NCBI GenBank assembly: GCA_018436725.1
Contig: JAHDKT010000056.1
Coordinates: 37,194 to 101,193, forward strand
Reading direction: 5' to 3'
Origin: Synergistaceae bacterium
Lineage (GTDB): Bacteria > Synergistota > Synergistia > Synergistales > Aminobacteriaceae
DNA length: 64,000 bases
Shown here: piece after piece, positions 54,593 to 62,223 of the stretch
Layout of the letters: each line of letters starts with the position of its first letter
Position numbering within the stretch: position 1 is the stretch's first letter
Program-made: the position numbers and the translations under genes
The notes under the pieces: generated by a model
Told to the model about the DNA's origin: nothing
Seen by the model: the letters and a program-made list of their open reading frames with translations, nothing else
The model's database searches: none

Positions 54593-55410
54593 GACTCGCA
54601 GAGCTTTCCCCAAGGTGCTGGACAGACGCCCTGGAACAGGTGCGGCGGCAGCGCCCCCTGGTTTACACCATCACCAGCTTCGTTTCGGCATCTTTCCAGG
54701 CGGACGGAACCATTGCCGCAGGAGGCTCCCCGGTAATGTCCCGCTGTCCCCGGGAGGCGGCGGAGCTGGCGGCGTCGGCGGACTCCATCGTGATCAACAC
54801 GGGAACCCCTGACGAGAGCGCCCTCCTGGCCATGAACCGGGCCGTGAAGACAGGGAAAAAAATCGTGTTCGACCCGGTGGGCTACGGAGCGACCGCCTTC
54901 AGAACAGCAGCCGTCAACAGTCTTCTTTCGGCCTGCCGCCCTTCCGTCATCAAGGGAAACTACGGAGAGATCCGGCTGCTCGCCGGTCAGGCCGGGGAGA
55001 TGAGGGGAGTGGATTCAGAATGTGCGACGGCCCCCCTTGTTCCGGTCATGCAGTCCCTCGCGGGGCGGACCGGAGCCCTCATCTGCGCCACCGGCCCCGT
55101 GGATATCATTGCCGATGGAGCGTCTGCCCGGGCCTTTTCCGGAGGGAGCGCTCTCATGGCCAGGATTTCCGGAGGAGGCTGCCTTCTCGGATCCCTCATG
55201 GGGGTGCTCATTTCCGGAGGAATCGCCGCAGGAGCTTCTGCGGCCGTTGTGATGCTCCGCCTCGCGGCGGAGCGGGCTGAAGAAAGGGCGAAGGGGCCGG
55301 GGGCCTTCCGGGCGGCGCTGCTGGATGAGCTTGCATCCCTTGCTCCGGAAGACCTGATGTCCCAGGAATGGCGGATGTGCGAGCCGCCGGAAGGAGGAAC
55401 CGGAGCATGA
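54577..55410 (+). CDS. thiM: Hydroxyethylthiazole kinase, divergent
   Basis: Phosphorylates the thiazole half of thiamine for salvage. The 277 residues share PLVYTITSFVSASFQADGTI and AAGGSPVMS, FDPVGYGATAFRTAAVN, IKGNYGEIRLLAG, ICATGPVDIIADG and the catalytic-site SGGGCLLGSLMGV. The usual ITNNVVTNFTAN segment reads ITSFVSASFQAD here, so the three conserved asparagines near the substrate site are lost, and TGAGC is SGGGC. The start is taken as GTG 54577 (a 16-base overlap with thiD), matching the family N-terminus. Context with thiD and thiE supports ThiM, but altered substrate preference is possible. Confidence 0.88.
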   Translation: MDRKIGLAELSPRCWTDALEQVRRQRPLVYTITSFVSASFQADGTIAAGGSPVMSRCPREAAELAASADSIVINTGTPDESALLAMNRAVKTGKKIVFDPVGYGATAFRTAAVNSLLSACRPSVIKGNYGEIRLLAGQAGEMRGVDSECATAPLVPVMQSLAGRTGALICATGPVDIIADGASARAFSGGSALMARISGGGCLLGSLMGVLISGGIAAGASAAVVMLRLAAERAEERAKGPGAFRAALLDELASLAPEDLMSQEWRMCEPPEGGTGA

Positions 55411-56042
55411 ATATCAGAGACGCTTTGAAGCTGTATGTTATTCCTGACCGCAGGATCGGGGCTCCCCGGTCCATCGAAGAGCAGGCGGCCCTTGCCATCG
55501 ACGGCGGAGCGACCTTGATCCAGCTCAGGGAGAAGGAAATGAACGGCAGGGAACTGTACGAAACCGCCTGCAGGCTTTCCTCTCTTTGCAGAAGCAGGGG
55601 AGCGGTCTTTGTGGTGAACGACCGCCTCGACATTGCCCTTGCATCCCGAGCCCACGGCGTTCACCTCGGAAAGGAAGACCTTCCGGTGTCTGTCGCCAGG
55701 AAAATCGTACCTGTGGGGTTTCTCATCGGGGCGACCGCCCATTCCATAGAGGAAGGACGGGCAGCGGAGGAACAGGGGGCGGATTACGTCGGGATAGGCG
55801 CCGTCTTTCCCACAGGCACGAAAAATGTGGTCTCTGTGATCGGGGTCGATGGTATCAGGGCGATCCGGAAAGCCCTTTCTCTTCCGTCGGTGGCCATCGG
55901 GGGGATCAGCGAGGGGAACGCCGCCGAAGTCCTTTCCGCCGGGGTGGACGGAATCGCGGTAGTGTCTGCCGTCGTGGGAAGACCGGATATCGCCGGGGCC
56001 GCCCGGAGGCTTGCGGAAACCGTGTTCAGCGGAAAACCCTGA
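55407..56042 (+). CDS. thiE: Thiamine-phosphate synthase
   Basis: Couples HMP-PP and thiazole phosphate to thiamine phosphate. The 211 residues form a TIM barrel with IQLREKEMNGRELYE, FVVNDRLDIALASRAHGVHL, GKEDLPVSVAR, GIGAVFPTGTK and AIGGISEGNAAEV, all standard. ATG 55407 overlaps the thiM stop (ATGA) and has AAGGAGG upstream. Its last 17 bases overlap the end of a convergent gene on the other strand. Confidence 0.95.
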   Translation: MNIRDALKLYVIPDRRIGAPRSIEEQAALAIDGGATLIQLREKEMNGRELYETACRLSSLCRSRGAVFVVNDRLDIALASRAHGVHLGKEDLPVSVARKIVPVGFLIGATAHSIEEGRAAEEQGADYVGIGAVFPTGTKNVVSVIGVDGIRAIRKALSLPSVAIGGISEGNAAEVLSAGVDGIAVVSAVVGRPDIAGAARRLAETVFSGKP

Positions 56043-56994
56043 ACATGAGCAGGAGGGTCAGCAGAATTGCTCCGCTGCCCGCAAGCAGAAGAACAACAGG
56101 TGGAGTCAGGGGAGGTCCGTTCTCTTCGTCCCGTTCACCTTTCGGTCCGGCGGAAACCGGCGTCTCGCTTCCGGAGGGAACATCCCGGCCGGCCTTCCGG
56201 AGCCTGGCGTTTCCCTCAAGGGTTACCACACCGCTGAACTCGTCGGAAAGGCGTGTGAGGATGGTGAAATTACCCTGGCGGTCCCTGTGAACGGAAAGGA
56301 CTTCAGCCCGTACAGTACCGTCGAAGCCGGGGTCTGCGGCGCGCAGTCTTTCCCTGAGGGGTGACTCCCCGGAGGGGAGAGTGACGACAATATAATCTCC
56401 CTTTTCCAGGGCTCCCGCCGGCACGCCTCGTACGGGGTCGATACCGGGAGTACAGGGAATCAGGAAGCTGATAGCCCCGCCGGATTCGTCCTGTTCTGCC
56501 GCAGCCGTTCCACCGGCAAGGAAATCCGGGCCGAGCAGGTCCTCAAGTTCCGAGGAGCTTTTTCTTTCGGTCTTGATGTATGCCGTTGCCCTGTAGCCGA
56601 GGCGGGCGGCCATCTCTTCCCTGATCCGCTCCTCCAGGGTCCTGTTTCCCCCCTCCCCCTTGTCGAGGCTTTCCCTCACCGCTTCGGGAGTGAGCACTTC
56701 CCCGAGAATTCCCTCAAGAGATGCAAGGAGGGTCGCCGGAAGTTTTTTCCCCGTTTCCTTCCGGCGGCCCGACAGAGTTTCTGTATGGGCGATAAAGTCC
56801 CTGATCTCTGATTCTACAGAAACGGCCGTCTCGTCATCTTCCCCTGAGCCTGCAAATCCTATGCTAGAAGTGCAGACTCCGGCCGGGGAGAGGATTTCGT
56901 AGAAAAAAGCCGTGATCTTTTCCGTCTTGGATCTCCTGATGGAAAGATAGCACTTCAGAATATTCAACGGTATGATTTGCTGTACAGCGGTCAC
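56026..56994 (-). CDS. Unknown protein with C-terminal membrane anchor, last gene of the thiamine-precursor import operon
   Basis: A 322-residue protein I do not recognise. The N-terminal half is mixed (LNILKCYLSIRRSKTEKITA, FFYEILSPAGVCTSSIGFAG), then helical (about 65-140), then a beta-rich part (LEKGDYIVVTLPSGESPLRERL, GTVRAEVLSVHRDRQGNFTI). A low-complexity stretch leads to a C-terminal membrane helix (PPVVLLLAGSGAILLTLLLM, about 296-316) and a short basic end (FRVFR). Most of it would face the cytoplasm or periplasm as a tail-anchored protein. The start GTG 56994 has GAGGAG nine bases upstream. It lies 82 bases after thiW on the same strand, so it may be under the same TPP riboswitch. 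Confidence 0.7.
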   Translation of the reverse strand: MTAVQQIIPLNILKCYLSIRRSKTEKITAFFYEILSPAGVCTSSIGFAGSGEDDETAVSVESEIRDFIAHTETLSGRRKETGKKLPATLLASLEGILGEVLTPEAVRESLDKGEGGNRTLEERIREEMAARLGYRATAYIKTERKSSSELEDLLGPDFLAGGTAAAEQDESGGAISFLIPCTPGIDPVRGVPAGALEKGDYIVVTLPSGESPLRERLRAADPGFDGTVRAEVLSVHRDRQGNFTILTRLSDEFSGVVTLEGNARLRKAGRDVPSGSETPVSAGPKGERDEENGPPLTPPVVLLLAGSGAILLTLLLMFRVFR

Positions 56995-57076
56995 CTGGAA
57001 AATCTCCTCTTCATGGTGCGTAGTACAAGGATTATAAAGGAGTTTGTTCTCCCGGTGAAGGGTAATTTCCGCCGGG

Positions 57077-57598
57077 TTATTTTCCTCCCTGGAAAAACGG
57101 GGAGAGGGATGTCTTCCCCAGCACGTGGACCAGCACCATGCCAAGGACCGCCCCGGGAACGCTGCTCGCGAGAAAGGCAGTCATAAGCACTGACAGTCCT
57201 GCGGTCTTTCCGACGGCAGGGCCGAGAATCCAGGCTGAAACGGCCGCTCCGAGAAATCCCGTTCCGAGAGGTTCCGCAAGGGCTGCCCATGATGAATGAA
57301 AATACCTGAAGGCCAGTCCTGCCGCCAGGGCGCCGGGGATGCTCCCCGGGAAGGCGAAGAGAGTGCCCGTTCCCGTCATGTTCCGGACGAGGCTGGTGAC
57401 GAAGGCTGCCCCGGCGGCCCACCACGGACCCAGGGCGGCTCCGGCGAGAACGTTTACCGTGTGCTGGAAGGGGTAGCACCGTGTGGGCCCCATGGGAAAG
57501 GAAACCCCTGACAGAAGAATCCCGGCTGCCACAAGCAGCCCCGCGAAGGTAAGCTTTCGAATCCGGGCTTTCCCGTTACCTTTCAGCAACGATTTCAT
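57077..57598 (-). CDS. thiW: ECF transporter S component ThiW (thiazole uptake)
   Basis: A 173-residue membrane protein with five or six hydrophobic segments. The ThiW pattern is clear: PMGPTRCYPFQHTVNVLAGA, then ALGPWWAAGAAFVTSLVRNM and TGTGTLFAFPGSIPGALAAG. ThiW is the substrate-binding part of an ECF importer predicted to bring in the thiazole precursor. The EcfA/EcfT energising module is not in this window and may be shared from elsewhere. The start ATG 57598 overlaps the end of thiY by 23 bases. Confidence 0.9.
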   Translation of the reverse strand: MKSLLKGNGKARIRKLTFAGLLVAAGILLSGVSFPMGPTRCYPFQHTVNVLAGAALGPWWAAGAAFVTSLVRNMTGTGTLFAFPGSIPGALAAGLAFRYFHSSWAALAEPLGTGFLGAAVSAWILGPAVGKTAGLSVLMTAFLASSVPGAVLGMVLVHVLGKTSLSPFFQGGK

Positions 57599-58511
57599 GG
57601 ACGTTCACTTCCTTTTCGATCATTCCCCACTGAAGAGCGAAATCCGTGAAGGTTTTCCAGCGGGCGGCGTCGAGCCTGGTGTCCGGGCCGAACCAGGGCC
57701 TCGTTTTTTCAAAGGCTTTCCTTTCCATCTCCCTCGGGGCTTCCGGAACGGCCTCGAAATAGAGAGCGAGAGCCTCCTCCGGACTGGCCGCCGTGAAGGC
57801 GATGGCTTCCTCCACCGCGTCGAGGAACCGCCGTATCGTTTCCGATTTCCTGTTCCATGTCATGGTTCCGGCTACGAACACCAGTTCGTCATAGGCGGGG
57901 ATGCCGAATTTTTCGAGTTCGAAGAAGGATGCGGGGTATCCTTCCATCTCCATGGCGACAGGCTCGTAGTTCTTGAAGGGGCCCATGACGGCATCGACTT
58001 TGCCCGCCGCCAGGGACTGCAGAATAACGAAGCCCACGTTTACCGGCGTGTACTTTCTGATTCCGTTGACGGCGGCAAAGGCATGGAGAAGGTGATCCAT
58101 CATGCCGGGAACGGTATAACCGATGGTTTTCCCCTCAAGGTCGGCGGGAGACGTTATTCCCTTCCCGTCGAGAAAGAGGAGAGTCGAGAGGGGGCTCCCC
58201 ACGAGGCGCCCCACGGCTTTCAGAGGAATTCCCGCTGACGCCGCGATGATCGCCTGGGGCTGGTAGGAAAGAGCGATGTCCACATGTCCGGCGGCGGCGA
58301 GCTTCAGGGGATCGGCGCTGTCGGAGGGACTCTGCAGCTCCACCGAAAGTCCGTGTTTCGAGAAGAATCCACCCTGGCGGGCGACGAAGAGGGGAACATG
58401 GTCCACGTTGGGGAACCAGTCGAGCATCAGGCTGAGCTTTTCTTCTCCCCCGGCGGGAGAAACAAGAAGCAGCAGGACAAGGAGCAGCAGGCAGAAGCGG
58501 TCGTGTTTCAT
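57576..58511 (-). CDS. thiY: HMP-precursor ABC transporter substrate-binding protein (ThiY/THI5-like)
   Basis: A 311-residue NMT1/THI5-like periplasmic binding protein. It has a signal peptide (MKHDRFCLLLLVLLLLVSPA, cleaved near GG-EE) and family blocks KLSLMLDWFPNVDHVPLFVA, QSPSDSADPLKLAAAGHVDI, LSYQPQAIIAASAGIPLKAV and MGPFKNYEPVAME. Homologues bind formyl-aminopyrimidine or HMP. ATG 58511 has GGAGG seven bases upstream; a longer frame lacks a signal peptide at its start. It follows thiX by 44 bases. Confidence 0.92.
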   Translation of the reverse strand: MKHDRFCLLLLVLLLLVSPAGGEEKLSLMLDWFPNVDHVPLFVARQGGFFSKHGLSVELQSPSDSADPLKLAAAGHVDIALSYQPQAIIAASAGIPLKAVGRLVGSPLSTLLFLDGKGITSPADLEGKTIGYTVPGMMDHLLHAFAAVNGIRKYTPVNVGFVILQSLAAGKVDAVMGPFKNYEPVAMEMEGYPASFFELEKFGIPAYDELVFVAGTMTWNRKSETIRRFLDAVEEAIAFTAASPEEALALYFEAVPEAPREMERKAFEKTRPWFGPDTRLDAARWKTFTDFALQWGMIEKEVNVHEIVAER

Positions 58512-58555
58512 AGCATTTCCTCCGATCATAGATTTTGTAACGGTGCGGTGCCCCG

Positions 58556-59302
58556 TCACCGTTTCCTTTCCGTCCACCGGACGGTGTTTTTCTCGAAGAT
58601 GCAGACGGTTCCCCACAGTGAAAGGCTGACCGCCGAAAGGACGACGATAGAAGCAAAAACCAGGTCAACCCTCAGCCTGGCGTTCGCCTGCATCATAAGG
58701 AATCCGAGGCCGTCCGTGCTTCCCACCCATTCGCCGATGACCGCTCCGATTGCCGCCACCGAGACGGCAACCTTGAGGCCGGCGAAAAAATAGGGAAGGG
58801 CCCAGGGCCAGTAGAGATGGCGTAGGGTTGTCAGGAAGCCTGCCCCCATGACGGAAAAAAGGGTTTTCATGTCGGGATCGCAGCTCTTGAATCCCTGGAG
58901 CAGGGTCACCGTTACCGGAAAAAAGATGATCACAGCCGCCATGGCCACCTTGCTCCCCATGCCGTAACCGAACCACACCACCAGAAGGGGAGCGGCGGCG
59001 AAGACCGGGATGGCCTGCGAGGCGATCAGCAGGGGAGAAATCGCTTTTTCAAGAGCTGGAGAGAAAAACATGGCAATGGACAGGGGCACGCCCACAGCCA
59101 GGGAAAGAAGGATTCCGAGAAGAATTTCCAGGGTTGTGGTCAGTCCGTGCCGGAACAGGAGAGGAGCTTCCGCCGCAAGAACATGAACCACTCTCGAAGG
59201 AGCGGGCAGAAGAAAGGGCGGAAGGGCGAACAGGCGGCAGAGAGTCTCCCAGACAGCCAGGAATATGCAGAAAAACAACAGGGGAAGAGCCGCCTGCCTC
59301 AT
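58556..59302 (-). CDS. thiX: HMP-precursor ABC transporter permease (ThiX-like)
   Basis: A 248-residue permease with about six membrane segments and the ABC coupling loop AIPVFAAAPLLVVWFGYGMG followed by SCDPDMKTLFSVMGAGFLTT, as in the SsuC/TauC/ThiX class. ATG 59302 overlaps the thiZ stop by four bases (ATGA). It supplies the channel for ThiY-bound pyrimidine. Confidence 0.92.
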   Translation of the reverse strand: MRQAALPLLFFCIFLAVWETLCRLFALPPFLLPAPSRVVHVLAAEAPLLFRHGLTTTLEILLGILLSLAVGVPLSIAMFFSPALEKAISPLLIASQAIPVFAAAPLLVVWFGYGMGSKVAMAAVIIFFPVTVTLLQGFKSCDPDMKTLFSVMGAGFLTTLRHLYWPWALPYFFAGLKVAVSVAAIGAVIGEWVGSTDGLGFLMMQANARLRVDLVFASIVVLSAVSLSLWGTVCIFEKNTVRWTERKR

Positions 59303-60033
59303 CGGGAGCCCCCCCGGAGGAGTTTCAGTATGCGCCGCTTCATTCCCGGGAAGGAGGGGGATTCTTCTCTCGAGTTCTTTGTTCCTTCCGGCCGGAAAAC
59401 CTCGAGGATTCTCATCGGAGGGGAAGAGAGCACCAGGATGGTGTCGGCAAGCAGAAGGGCTTCTTCCACATCGTGGGTCACCATGAGGATGGTTTTCCCG
59501 AAGCGGGACTGCAAGAGGAGAAGCAGTTCCCTGAGAGTCTGCCTGGTTATGGCGTCGAGGGCGGAAAGAGGCTCGTCCAGAAGGGCCACCGGGGCGTCGA
59601 ACAGTATCGTTCGTGCCAGGGCGCACCGCTGGGCCATCCCTCCGGATACCTGGCCGGGGAAAAAGTCTTCCCGGCCTGAGAGCCCCAGCAGGGAAAAGAG
59701 GTCCTCCACCCTGCGGAGATCTTCTTCCGTGGGCCTTCGCCTCACTGTCACGGGCAGAAGGGCGTTTTCCCTCAACGTTTTCCACGGCAGCAGAAGATCT
59801 TTCTGGGCCATGTAGGCTGCCGCGCCTCTCAGGTCGGGAAGTTCCCGTCCATTAAGGGAGATCCGGCCGCCGTCCGGGGGGAGGACTCCCATCAGCAGGT
59901 CGAAGAGGGTGCTCTTGCCGCAGCCTGAAGGCCCCAGGAGCACGGTAAAGCTTCCCTGTTCGGCGGAAAGGGAGATGTCCGAAAACACAGGAAGGCCGTT
60001 GAAGCTTTTGGAAAATGCATGGATAATAAGCAT
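59299..60033 (-). CDS. thiZ: HMP-precursor ABC transporter ATP-binding protein (ThiZ-like)
   Basis: A 244-residue ABC ATPase: Walker A GPSGCGKST, signature VSGGMAQRCALARTIL, Walker B VALLDEPLSALDA and H-loop VTHDVEEALLLAD, as in the SsuB/TauB/ThiZ class. ATG 60033 is the first start after the riboswitch terminator; its likely Shine-Dalgarno GGGAG lies in the 3' arm of that terminator stem. It is first of thiZ-thiX-thiY-thiW. Confidence 0.93.
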   Translation of the reverse strand: MLIIHAFSKSFNGLPVFSDISLSAEQGSFTVLLGPSGCGKSTLFDLLMGVLPPDGGRISLNGRELPDLRGAAAYMAQKDLLLPWKTLRENALLPVTVRRRPTEEDLRRVEDLFSLLGLSGREDFFPGQVSGGMAQRCALARTILFDAPVALLDEPLSALDAITRQTLRELLLLLQSRFGKTILMVTHDVEEALLLADTILVLSSPPMRILEVFRPEGTKNSREESPSFPGMKRRILKLLRGGSR

Positions 60034-60035
60034 AG

Positions 60036-60065
60036 AAAAAAACTCCCGGCTGGGAACGCCGGGAG
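60036..60065 (-). terminator. Riboswitch expression platform hairpin before thiZ
   Basis: On the minus strand CTCCCGGC (60065-60058), loop, GCCGGGAG (60050-60043) and seven T end two bases before ATG. The 3' arm contains the GGGAG that would serve as ribosome-binding site. Confidence 0.88.
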
Positions 60066-60097
60066 CGGAAGTTTTCATGCATTTGCTTTTTGCTGCA

Positions 60098-60196
60098 CAC
60101 GCACTTCCCTTCGCCGGCATGACCCGGATCAGGTTCCAGGGGTCGGAGCCGAAAAGCTCCCTCTCAGCCGGTTTACGCCGACTCCCCCAGTTGCTG
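60098..60196 (-). promoter_or_regulatory. TPP riboswitch (THI element) before thiZ
   Basis: Read on the minus strand: GGGGGAGTCGGC, CTGAGA (60167-60162), CCGACCCCTGGAACCTGATC, CGGGTCATGCCGGCGAAGGG. This is a second THI element, for the precursor import operon. Confidence 0.95.
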
Positions 60197-60204
60197 TCAC
60201 GGGT

Positions 60205-60233
60205 ACGATACTCCCTCCCGGTGGATTTGTCAA
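60205..60233 (-). promoter_or_regulatory. Promoter of the second TPP-riboswitch operon
   Basis: On the minus strand TTGACA (60233-60228) and TATCGT (60210-60205) have a 17-base spacer. Transcription would start a few bases before the aptamer. Confidence 0.82.
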
Positions 60234-60438
60234 TTTCCCCTGCACCACCCAAATCAGCAGGTAGCGGGGAGCGTCACCGGTGCTCGCTTGGGCCGCCGGT
60301 GCAGATTGTCGTTCATGACACCTGCACCTTACGCCGGAATCCATGTCGTTTTCCCCCGGGCACTGGGCACGGCGACACTTTCTCTGCCTGAAAAACCTGC
60401 GTATTCAGCAGGCTGCGTTTCCTCAAGGGGATGACAAG
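60234..60438. other. Non-coding stretch with inverted repeats, no gene recognised
   Basis: Between the minus-strand thi promoter and the plus-strand hydrolase promoter. CTGCACC near 60240, GGTGCAG near 60297 and CACCTGCACC near 60320 can form alternative stems, and GAGCGTCACCGGTGCTC (60262-60279 region) is a near-palindrome. I could not match it to a known riboswitch or small RNA. Confidence 0.4.
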
Positions 60439-60467
60439 TTGAAAAGAGGGACAAAAACGGAGATAAT
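60439..60467 (+). promoter_or_regulatory. Promoter of the alpha/beta hydrolase gene
   Basis: TTGAAA (60439-60444) and GATAAT (60462-60467) with a 17-base spacer, 35 bases before the start codon. Confidence 0.75.
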
Positions 60468-60501
60468 TTTGCCCAGACACGATCAAGAGGAGGCCGGAGA
60501 A

Positions 60502-61353
60502 ATGGACTATGTTTCGGAATCAGCTCCCGGGAGTTTCGGGGACCGGCAGGTTGTGCTGCATTTTTTCAAGGCAGGATCAGCTGGGGACTGCCCGGCGGTG
60601 CTGCTGCTGCACGGCGTTCACGGATGGGCTTCTCCCGTGGAGGGAAACAAGTACGGCTTCCTGGCCAGGGAACTCGCGGCCAATGGCATTTCCGCCTGCA
60701 TCGCCGAAAGCTCCCGGTTGAGGAGGGACAGGGAAACTTTCGGCGATGACAGGGTCTCCTGGGCAAAGGCAGCCTTCCGGGGAAAGACGTTTCCCATGGA
60801 AGTCTACGACGCCTGCTCCGCCTTCGGGTGCTTCCGCCGGAAGTTTTGCGCCTCTGTTCCCGTGCTCTGGGGGTTTTCACTGGGGGGGCTTATTTCAGTC
60901 CTCATCGCCGGGAAGAGGACCGCGGGCTATATAGCGGAAACCGGCCTGGTCTCTCCCGGGGAGGGAGAAGTGGAGGGACTTATCGTCTCCGGCAGCGGAG
61001 ACGAAATCCGCCCTGAAGCCTCCGGAAGCCTCAATCTTCCTGTCCTGGACAGCCTCGGCGACAGATCGGAGGTTCTCCGGGCAGCGTCGGAAGCCTCACC
61101 TGCCTTTGCTCTCTTTTTTTACGGAAGCCTCGACGAAACCTTCAGCGAAGAGTCATCCAGGAGAATTTTCGACAGACTTCCCCTCCCGGAATCGAGAAAG
61201 AGGTTTTGCTTCATACAGGGAGCGGACCATTCATTCCGGAAAAAAGAAGGAGTTCCCACCCGGGAACCCCTTGAAGAAATGCTTCTTATCTCCAGGGGAG
61301 CCCTGGATCGATATTCAGGAAGGAAAGAATCCGTGGGCCGAACAGAAGGGTGA
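60502..61353 (+). CDS. Alpha/beta hydrolase
   Basis: A 283-residue hydrolase. The oxyanion-hole region is VLLLHGVHGWASP, the nucleophile elbow WGFSLGGLISVL (GxSxGG), an acidic residue lies in FFYGSLDETF, and the C-terminal catalytic His is in GADHSFRKK, as in dienelactone hydrolase-like and prolyl-oligopeptidase-like proteins. No signal peptide. The ATG at 60502 has GAGGAGG about 8 bases upstream and follows a good promoter; longer frames would cross that promoter. The substrate is unknown. Its 3' end overlaps the convergent prepilin peptidase gene by 68 bases. Confidence 0.87.
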   Translation: MDYVSESAPGSFGDRQVVLHFFKAGSAGDCPAVLLLHGVHGWASPVEGNKYGFLARELAANGISACIAESSRLRRDRETFGDDRVSWAKAAFRGKTFPMEVYDACSAFGCFRRKFCASVPVLWGFSLGGLISVLIAGKRTAGYIAETGLVSPGEGEVEGLIVSGSGDEIRPEASGSLNLPVLDSLGDRSEVLRAASEASPAFALFFYGSLDETFSEESSRRIFDRLPLPESRKRFCFIQGADHSFRKKEGVPTREPLEEMLLISRGALDRYSGRKESVGRTEG

Positions 61354-62059
61354 GCATTCCCCCGACGGCCAGAAAGGGAACCAGGGGCACAGCATCCTTT
61401 CGGCGCAGTTTTCCTGCCGTAAGCAGGGCGAGGGAGAACACTCCACCGGACATGAAGCCGAGATAAAGTGTCAGCAGAGTGAATTTCCATCCCAAAATCA
61501 TTCCCGTTCCCGCTGCCAGTGTGGCATCACCCCAGCCCATGCCTCCCCGTGAAAGAAGAATGATAAGGGAGATGACGGCGCATCCGGCCAGGGCCCCGAG
61601 AAACCCGTCGAGAAGGGAGCCGCCGCCGGGCAGCACCCTGGATGCGATGCCGCAGATGCCCATGGCCAGGGGGAAAATGTCGAAAACATACCCCTCCTCG
61701 AGGTCGGTCAGGGCGTTGAGAAAGAGGCCGAAAGCCGCGGCTAGAGCGGGAAACAGGGCGGGGGAGAGCCCCCACCGCCAGGCCAGCAGGCCTCCTGTGG
61801 CAGCCCCCCACACTTCAGCCGCAACGTACCGGACGGCGATCCTGCTGCCGCAGTAGCGGCAGCGTCCCCTGAGGAACATCCAGGACACAATGGGAACAAG
61901 ATCCTTCCAGCGGAGCACCGTGCCGCATTTCGGGCAATGAGACCGGCTTCCTCCCCACCAGGAAGTACCTGCCACGCTCCGGCCGGCCACAACATTCAGG
62001 AAAGAGCCCAGGGAGGCCCCGAGAAAGGTGAAAAAAAAGATGACACACCAGGAATCCAC
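61286..62059 (-). CDS. pilD: Type IV prepilin peptidase/methyltransferase-like (A24 family)
   Basis: A 257-residue membrane protease with about eight hydrophobic segments. It begins FLGASLGSFLNVVAGRSVAG (the GSFLNV motif), then has the zinc-type pairs CPKCG and CRYCG, the first catalytic Asp in LTDLEEGYVFD and the second in GMGWGDATLAAG. Such enzymes cleave and N-methylate prepilins for type IV pili or type II secretion. No other pilus gene lies in the window. ATG 62059 follows GGAGGAAATAG. Confidence 0.93.
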   Translation of the reverse strand: MDSWCVIFFFTFLGASLGSFLNVVAGRSVAGTSWWGGSRSHCPKCGTVLRWKDLVPIVSWMFLRGRCRYCGSRIAVRYVAAEVWGAATGGLLAWRWGLSPALFPALAAAFGLFLNALTDLEEGYVFDIFPLAMGICGIASRVLPGGGSLLDGFLGALAGCAVISLIILLSRGGMGWGDATLAAGTGMILGWKFTLLTLYLGFMSGGVFSLALLTAGKLRRKDAVPLVPFLAVGGMLTLLFGPRILSFLNIDPGLPWR

Positions 62060-62136
62060 GCTATTTCCTCCTCCAGTGCGGCAACCGTATATGGCATTAT
62101 TTATAGCATACTTCGACAGGTTTCTCAGGAAAAAAA

Positions 62137-62165
62137 TAAACAGGTGCCTGCAAATATCGTATAAT
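62137..62165 (+). promoter_or_regulatory. Probable promoter of the universal stress protein gene
   Basis: TAAACA (62137-62142) and TATAAT (62160-62165) with a 17-base spacer; the -35 is only a partial match. Confidence 0.55.
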
Positions 62166-62223
62166 TATCCATGATGAGGATCGCGACGAAAGAAATGGAA
62201 TACAATCGTAAGGAGGGAGACCC

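Noticed and set aside
60240..60330. AGGTAGCGGGG resembling the 3' end of a cyclic-di-GMP-I riboswitch
   Set aside because: The required upstream blocks (CACGCA, AGGGCAAACC) are absent, so the similarity is probably chance.
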